Part shown: positions 13,803-18,487 of the stretch, one piece after another
How positions within the stretch are numbered: the first letter of the stretch is position 1
Layout: every line of letters begins with the position of its first letter
The notes under the pieces: model-generated
The model's input: the letters and a program-made list of their open reading frames with translations, nothing else
Database searches by the model: none
Told to the model about the DNA's origin: nothing
Assembly: GCA_964393865.1 (NCBI GenBank)
Contig: CAYMUW010000047.1
Span: forward strand, 1 to 18,487
Source: Suilimivivens sp964393865
GTDB lineage: Bacteria > Bacillota > Clostridia > Lachnospirales > Lachnospiraceae
Reading direction: 5' to 3'
DNA length: 18,487 nt
Made by a program: the position numbers and the translations under genes

Positions 13803-15277
13803 GATATTCTATTCGAAAGCAGTTTGCAATTGTATTTAGTCTTTTGATGATGGGAACGGTGCTGCTGTGCTGGTTTATTAATATTACTTTTTTGGAAAAT
13901 TACTACCTGAAAAACAAACAGAAGGCAATGATGAACGCCTACACGGTGATTAATCAGGCGTCTAACGGAGGAACAATAGGTACAGAGGCATTCGATATTG
14001 AATTTCAAAGGATCTGCGGCAAAAACAATATTAATATTATTCTTTTGGATGCGGAGACTAAGACGATTAAAACGTCCATGAGTGATTATGAGGTTTTAAG
14101 CAGACAGCTCCTGAACTATCTTTTTGACAAGGAGCCTGAAGCGGAGGAAAAGATACTCGCGGAAGAGGAAAATTATGAAATGAGGATTATGCAGGATGAC
14201 CGTCTGCAGCAGGAATATGTGGATATGTGGGGGATATTGGACAACGGCAATCTTTTCCTGTTTCGGACGCCTCTTGAGGGGATTAGGGAAAGCGTTGCGT
14301 TGGCTAACAGGTTTTTGGCTTATGTAGGTATCGGATCGGCAATTTTCAGTGCGCTGATTATTCTTCTGGTCTCAAGAAAGGTCACAGAGCCGATTATGGA
14401 GCTGGCAAGCATCTCGGAAAGAATGATCCACCTTGACTTTGAGGCGAAATATACAGGTAAGAGCAAAACCGAGATTGCCCTTTTGGGACAGAACATTAAT
14501 GAACTGTCGGAAACGTTGGAAACCACAATCTCTGAACTGAAAAGCGCCAATAATGAACTGAAACGGAATATTGAAAAGAAGGAAAAGATAGATGAGATGC
14601 GATTGGAATTTTTATCCAATGTATCCCATGAATTAAAAACACCCATTGCTTTGATACAAGGATATGCAGAAGGCTTAAAGGAAGGAATTAATGACGATCA
14701 GGAAAGCAGGGATTTTTACTGTGAGGTAATCATGGATGAGGCCGCAAAGATGAACGATATGGTCAAAAAGCTTCTTACCCTAAATCAGCTTGAATTTGGC
14801 AACGATACGGTGACCATGGAAAGATTTGACATTACCGCATTGATCAAAAATTACCTGCAGTCGGCCAGGCTTTTGTGCATGCAGAAGGAGATCAAGCTGC
14901 AGATGGAGGAATATCCTCCTGTTTATGTATGGGCAGATGAGTTTATGGTGGAGGAAGTATTCGGCAATTATTTCAGTAATGCGATAAATCATGTTGCGTT
15001 TGACAAGGTAATTGATGTAAAATTAGCATTAATGGATGATAAAGTGCGGGTTTCAGTATTTAACACGGGCCTGCCGATCCCGGAAGAAAGCATTTCCCAT
15101 GTTTGGGAGAAGTTTTATAAGGTGGATAAGGCCAGAACAAGACAGTATGGCGGAAGCGGCGTGGGACTTTCCATTGTGAAGGCGATTATGAACTCCTTGA
15201 ATCAGGATTACGGAGTGATTAATTATGACAATGGCGTAGAATTCTGGTTTGAACTGGATAGGGGAAAGCATGAGTGA
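13799..15277 (+). CDS. HAMP-type sensor histidine kinase
   Basis: A membrane sensor kinase of 492 residues paired with the preceding regulator. Membrane segment 1 lies at about 9-29, an extracytoplasmic sensor at 30-170 of unrecognised fold, segment 2 at 172-192, then HAMP (about 193-245) and a coiled linker. HisKA carries NVSHELKTPIALIQGYAEG with phospho-acceptor His277. The ATPase domain carries the N box NYFSNAINH (390-398), a G1-like FNTGLPIP and GGSGVGLSIVKAI (451-463). The G1 box reads NTG where many kinases have DxG, a variant common in VanS-like kinases. Start GTG 13799 has AAGGAG 8 nt upstream. The stop overlaps the next gene by 8 nt, so co-translation is likely. Confidence 0.93.
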   Translation: MRYSIRKQFAIVFSLLMMGTVLLCWFINITFLENYYLKNKQKAMMNAYTVINQASNGGTIGTEAFDIEFQRICGKNNINIILLDAETKTIKTSMSDYEVLSRQLLNYLFDKEPEAEEKILAEEENYEMRIMQDDRLQQEYVDMWGILDNGNLFLFRTPLEGIRESVALANRFLAYVGIGSAIFSALIILLVSRKVTEPIMELASISERMIHLDFEAKYTGKSKTEIALLGQNINELSETLETTISELKSANNELKRNIEKKEKIDEMRLEFLSNVSHELKTPIALIQGYAEGLKEGINDDQESRDFYCEVIMDEAAKMNDMVKKLLTLNQLEFGNDTVTMERFDITALIKNYLQSARLLCMQKEIKLQMEEYPPVYVWADEFMVEEVFGNYFSNAINHVAFDKVIDVKLALMDDKVRVSVFNTGLPIPEESISHVWEKFYKVDKARTRQYGGSGVGLSIVKAIMNSLNQDYGVINYDNGVEFWFELDRGKHE

Positions 15278-17507
15278 ACAAAATAATGATAGAATAGATC
15301 ATGGAATAGAAAGAGCCAGAGAGCTTAGGAGACAGGCAGAGTTTTTAGAGAGACGGGAACAGGTGTATACCAGCTTACAACGTCTTTTGGAGATATCCAG
15401 GGACCCTTATTATGACCGGTATATTTCACAGATGATAAAGGATCTGGAAAGTGGAAAGGCTACGCCGGATCAGGTGGAGCGGGAAGCGAGGCGAAGCTAT
15501 GAGCAGTATAAACAGCGCATGGCAATGGCACAGAATGCAGGCCGTTCCACAAGTCAGGTTCAGAATGTGAAACAGTCACCGGAACAGAAACGGCATGCAA
15601 GCCGCTCAGTGGATCAGGTTCAGGGCGGGGAGGATTTCTCGGCAGACCGCAAACCGGAAAAGGAAAGCCGGAAAAGTGCGGTGGAGTATAAAATAGGCAT
15701 TCATGTGTTCAGTATCATTGGCGCTGTTTTTGTGCTGGCCGCTTTTGTGATATTCAGTTTTAATTTTCTGAATGGATTGGCGCAGGGCATCTGTCTGTAT
15801 GCGGCGGCACTTGTTTTAGTTATTGTGTCCGAGCTGCTGCTATATCGTAAAATGCCTGCCTTTTCCCATGTGATTACGGGGATAGGTGTGGGATGTCTTT
15901 ATATAGCCAACATAGTAAATTATCTGGTGCTGGATACTTTAAATGGGATTGTGGCTATGGGAATCACGCTGGTGATTGCTCTTGGTACAATGTTTTATGG
16001 AAGAAAAAGGGAATCTACGACCATCAGGCTGATTAGCCTTCTGGGATATTATATCTGTTTATTTCCCATCAAAGGCTTTGACAGTGAGTGGAACTTTATG
16101 GTTTTTGCCGGAATGCTTTTTATCATCAATGTGGTGTGCGTGCTTGTTCAGAATCAAAAGAACCGTCTGGCCATCAACATTGTACATTTGGCGGCAAATG
16201 TGATATTTACTGCAGTGATTCTGGGAATGGCATGGAATGCCGGTATCAGTGCAGTTTATCTTGTGGTCTTTCTGACAACGTCCTTTATTGCGGCTGAACT
16301 TATGGCATATATGCAATGCCGGGAGGAAAAGGAAGCTATTCTGTTTCCCTTGATCTGTATCGGAAACGGTTTATATTTGTTTATGTTCTTTTTGGCAGGA
16401 AATATGGGAGAAGGACTGACTGATCCGGCGTTGGCGTTATTTACGCATTTGATTGGTGAGACGCTGGTAATTGTAGTCTGTATCTTAGCGTTCCTTTTTT
16501 GGGACAAAGAGGATGGCAGAAGATGGGCGCAGCTTTATTTCAGCGCAGGAGCGGTTTTGTTGTTAAGTACATTTGCTGATTATAATCTTGAAATTATAGT
16601 GGCAATTTTGGCAGTACTGCTGGCGGTTAAGGTACTGAATAAGCATAAAGAGTTAACGGTGCTGGAGTGTATTGTTGTAGCATGGACAGGGTTTATGGGG
16701 CTGTGGCTTTCTGATTACTGGTATTGCTGGGTGCTGGCGGCGGCACTGCTGGCAGCGTCAATGCGCATTAAGCGGCTTCCCGTATATCATGAAATTGTTA
16801 CAACTGTCAGTATTCTTCTTATCTGGTGGAGCCAGTGCAATTATTATTTTGATGATTTTGGACTGGAAGGGAAATGGATGTATCCGGTCGGTGCAGGAAT
16901 ATTATTGCTGCTGTTACTTCTATATAATCATATTCCATGGTATAAGGAGTATAAGCAGAATGCGTATAATATTACCAGCGTCATATTTATGGCGATATAT
17001 TATCTGATGGCATTGACACAGCGTGATATGCTGATCAGTGCAGTAATGATGGTGCTGGGAACGGTAACGATTGTTCTTGTTTTCAGCAAGAGATATAGTA
17101 TGCATATACCGAAAAGATATTTTGTACTTACAGGTTTTTTGATTATATATTCTTTACTGGGGCATTTTTCTTCGCCTGTTATTGTAAGTATTATATTGAT
17201 GGTGGTAGCGCTTGGCTGTGTGAGTATTGGATTTAAGGTGTCAGATAAAGCAGCCAGAATTTGCGGACTTGAGTTAGCGGCTTTTGTGTGTTTGAAGCTT
17301 GTACTGTATGATTTCAGGGAAGTAGAAACAATATATCGTGTGCTGGTTTTCCTTGTAGTAGGTATTTTGGCATTGGTGATTTCTTTCTTATATATATTAA
17401 TCGAAAAAAAGATTGATAAGAGAAAAGAGATTCAGGCAGAGGTTCAGGAAGACGAAAGAGAAGCCGGACAGGAAAGGGATTCTAAGAATGAAGAAGGAAT
17501 TGATTAG
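15270..17507 (+). CDS. Large DUF2339-like polytopic membrane protein
   Basis: A 745-residue protein with a charged soluble N-terminus (1-140, a helical stretch rich in Arg/Glu, then a Gln/Ser-rich linker) and about twenty hydrophobic segments from residue 145 to 715, ending in a charged tail. Start of the membrane part (IGIHVFSIIGAVFVLAAF), GIGVGCLYIANIVNYLV, and the end (LKLVLYDFREVETIYRVLVF, then SFLYILIEKK) match the DUF2339 pattern; biochemical role unknown. ATG 15270 overlaps the kinase stop by 8 nt and has GGGGA just upstream; the in-frame ATG 15249 lies deeper in the kinase gene. The overlaps on both sides place it in one operon with the kinase and the lipoprotein, suggesting an envelope function. 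Confidence 0.8.
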   Translation: MSEQNNDRIDHGIERARELRRQAEFLERREQVYTSLQRLLEISRDPYYDRYISQMIKDLESGKATPDQVEREARRSYEQYKQRMAMAQNAGRSTSQVQNVKQSPEQKRHASRSVDQVQGGEDFSADRKPEKESRKSAVEYKIGIHVFSIIGAVFVLAAFVIFSFNFLNGLAQGICLYAAALVLVIVSELLLYRKMPAFSHVITGIGVGCLYIANIVNYLVLDTLNGIVAMGITLVIALGTMFYGRKRESTTIRLISLLGYYICLFPIKGFDSEWNFMVFAGMLFIINVVCVLVQNQKNRLAINIVHLAANVIFTAVILGMAWNAGISAVYLVVFLTTSFIAAELMAYMQCREEKEAILFPLICIGNGLYLFMFFLAGNMGEGLTDPALALFTHLIGETLVIVVCILAFLFWDKEDGRRWAQLYFSAGAVLLLSTFADYNLEIIVAILAVLLAVKVLNKHKELTVLECIVVAWTGFMGLWLSDYWYCWVLAAALLAASMRIKRLPVYHEIVTTVSILLIWWSQCNYYFDDFGLEGKWMYPVGAGILLLLLLLYNHIPWYKEYKQNAYNITSVIFMAIYYLMALTQRDMLISAVMMVLGTVTIVLVFSKRYSMHIPKRYFVLTGFLIIYSLLGHFSSPVIVSIILMVVALGCVSIGFKVSDKAARICGLELAAFVCLKLVLYDFREVETIYRVLVFLVVGILALVISFLYILIEKKIDKRKEIQAEVQEDEREAGQERDSKNEEGID

Positions 17508-18237
17508 AGGATTGGTAACAGGCGTAACGGGATTGTGTCTGACAGGATGCGGAAATGCTATTCCGGAAATGACCGCACAGCAGCAGGAGCTGGTAGTGGA
17601 ATATGCGGTCAGCGAACTGCTGAAATATGATAAGAATTATGAAACAAAGCTGGTTATGCTGGAAATGGATCAGGAGCCTGAAGCAGCAGAAGCACCGTCA
17701 GAACAGATTGCTGAAAATCCCAAGGAGGATGGTGAGCCCGGTGCCCAGACGGAAGAAGGAATTTCGCAGGATGACGTGACGATGATCGATCAGACGGAAA
17801 CGGCAGAAAATGTAAATGTATCAATGGAAGAATTTCTGAAACTGGATCATGTGGAAATCACCTATGCCGGTTATGAGACAGTTGACGTTTATCCACCCGA
17901 GGCTGAAGATGAAATCTATTTTTATATGAGTGCAACAGAGGGCAATAAGCTGCTGGTATTGAAGTTTGATGTCAGGAATACAGCTGCGCAGGATGTGGAG
18001 CTTGATATGACCGGAAGCCAGACCAGATATAAGATTGTGGCAAATGGTGTGGAGAAAAATGCTTTGACTACCCTGCTCTTAAATGATATGGCGTATTATA
18101 TGGGGACTCTTGCAGCGGGAGAAAGCGTGGAACTGGTTGTGGTAGGCGAAATACCGCAGGATCAGGCAGGGCAAATTACATCCCTGGAACTGGTAATGAA
18201 AAGTGTAGATGATACAGCTACAATTTCACTGAATTAA
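17488..18237 (+). CDS. Secreted lipoprotein with DUF4352/DUF5067-like domain
   Basis: A 249-residue lipoprotein. The signal KKELIRGLVTGVTG leads to the lipobox LTGC, with Cys21 lipidated. A short helix (QQQELVVEYAVSELLKYD), an acidic Glu/Pro/Gln linker (about 65-110), and then an Ig-like beta domain (about 118-249: VEITYAGYETVDVYP, then KLLVLKFDVRNTA, then LAAGESVELVVVGEI) follow. The last pattern fits the DUF4352/DUF5067 type of extracellular beta-sandwich; exact family uncertain. ATG 17488 has AAAGGGA 8 nt upstream and overlaps the DUF2339 gene by 20 nt; the in-frame ATG 17413 lies within that gene and lacks a signal peptide position. It is the last gene before a strong terminator. Confidence 0.85.
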   Translation: MKKELIRGLVTGVTGLCLTGCGNAIPEMTAQQQELVVEYAVSELLKYDKNYETKLVMLEMDQEPEAAEAPSEQIAENPKEDGEPGAQTEEGISQDDVTMIDQTETAENVNVSMEEFLKLDHVEITYAGYETVDVYPPEAEDEIYFYMSATEGNKLLVLKFDVRNTAAQDVELDMTGSQTRYKIVANGVEKNALTTLLLNDMAYYMGTLAAGESVELVVVGEIPQDQAGQITSLELVMKSVDDTATISLN

Positions 18238-18263
18238 AGTGGTAAAACGAATTGGAAAGCATG

Positions 18264-18290
18264 AAAAAAGCCCATTTTATGGGCTTTTTT
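18264..18290 (+). terminator. Strong rho-independent terminator
   Basis: A perfect 12-bp stem AAAAAAGCCCAT/ATGGGCTTTTTT with a TTT loop. The A-run and T-run on its two sides would let it act in both directions. It closes the two-component/DUF2339/lipoprotein operon and insulates it from the strong promoter downstream. Confidence 0.9.
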
Positions 18291-18342
18291 GGTTGATTTT
18301 TGAAATGTGCAAAAATTTCTACAATTTTTTTTGAAAATTCTG

Positions 18343-18371
18343 TTGACATTATTTAAACGGGGTGATATAGT
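18343..18371 (+). promoter_or_regulatory. Very strong sigma-A promoter, rRNA-type
   Basis: A consensus TTGACA (18343-18348), a 17-nt spacer and TATAGT (18366-18371). Directly upstream lies an A/T-rich tract (18310-18340, runs of A and T) resembling an UP element. The only better-looking promoters in a clostridial genome are usually those of rRNA operons. Confidence 0.8.
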
Positions 18372-18487
18372 AATTTTCGTTGCGGGTGTTAAATAAACAC
18401 AAACAACAAAATAAAAGCTCATACATAGTGAGCAGGAACCTTGACAAATAAACAGCAATGCAACCCTGAAAATTCAAAGAGAATATT
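18372..18487 (+). other. Untranslated leader, probably of an rRNA operon
   Basis: The 116 nt from the promoter to the window edge hold no open reading frame. They contain a GCTCA/TGAGC hairpin (18417-18433) followed by GGAACCTTGACAAATAAACAG, similar to the boxA-like leader motifs before clostridial rRNA genes. The downstream gene is outside the window, so identity as an rRNA leader is inference. Confidence 0.45.

Noticed and set aside
13670..14008. Minus-strand 112-residue frame upstream of and overlapping the kinase
   Set aside because: It runs antisense to the kinase N-terminus, has no good ribosome binding site and resembles no family.
18234..18458. Minus-strand 74-residue frame at the right edge
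   Set aside because: It runs through a terminator and a consensus promoter and leader on the other strand; no ribosome binding site.

Overview
This window looks like a chromosomal segment of a Gram-positive clostridium, most likely a gut Lachnospiraceae (Clostridium cluster XIVa). The evidence is the gene order eno - (lysozyme) - secG - rnr - smpB - ssrA, strong AGGAGG ribosome binding sites, many lipobox proteins, a choice-of-anchor A surface protein with a Pro/Thr stalk and a C-terminal sorting signal, a GH25 lysozyme with cell-wall-binding repeats, and a tmRNA without an encoded CCA end. The family is inferred from gene content and style; no species can be named. Almost all genes read left to right; only the PMT-type glycosyltransferase (4305-5990) is on the minus strand.

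Layout. (1) 2-2137: 3' part of a large wall-anchored surface protein, whose repeat stalk contains two 100-N scaffold gaps that artificially break its reading frame. (2) 2138-2445: terminator, a 52-nt REP-like palindrome and a good promoter. (3) 2446-4300: a lipoprotein and a Gpi18-like GT-C membrane protein, convergent with (4) a PMT-family glycosyltransferase carrying an extra beta-rich region after its first membrane segment. (5) 6031-6069: overlapping divergent promoters for the PMT gene and enolase. (6) 6095-9251: enolase, a secreted GH25 lysozyme, and secG with its own promoter and terminator. (7) 9339-12269: rnr and smpB overlap by 14 nt, followed by the tmRNA gene (tag AEDNLAYAA), so the ribosome-rescue and RNA-decay machinery is clustered. 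(8) 12352-12915: an unrecognised single-pass membrane protein. (9) 12977-18237: OmpR-type response regulator, HAMP-type histidine kinase, a very large DUF2339-like membrane protein and a lipoprotein. The last three genes overlap at their junctions and probably form one envelope-sensing operon. (10) 18264-18487: a strong terminator, then an excellent sigma-A promoter with an A/T-rich upstream element and an rRNA-operon-like leader that runs off the right edge.

Most of the window is ordinary housekeeping and envelope biology. The points that most deserve a second look are the RNase R lacking its usual N-terminal helix-turn-helix, the two-component/DUF2339/lipoprotein operon, the triple VLGxRR motif before the sorting signal, the REP-like palindrome, and the rRNA-type promoter at the right edge. 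I found no CRISPR array, phage, integrase, transposase or defence system. No database search was possible, so family assignments rest on motif recognition.
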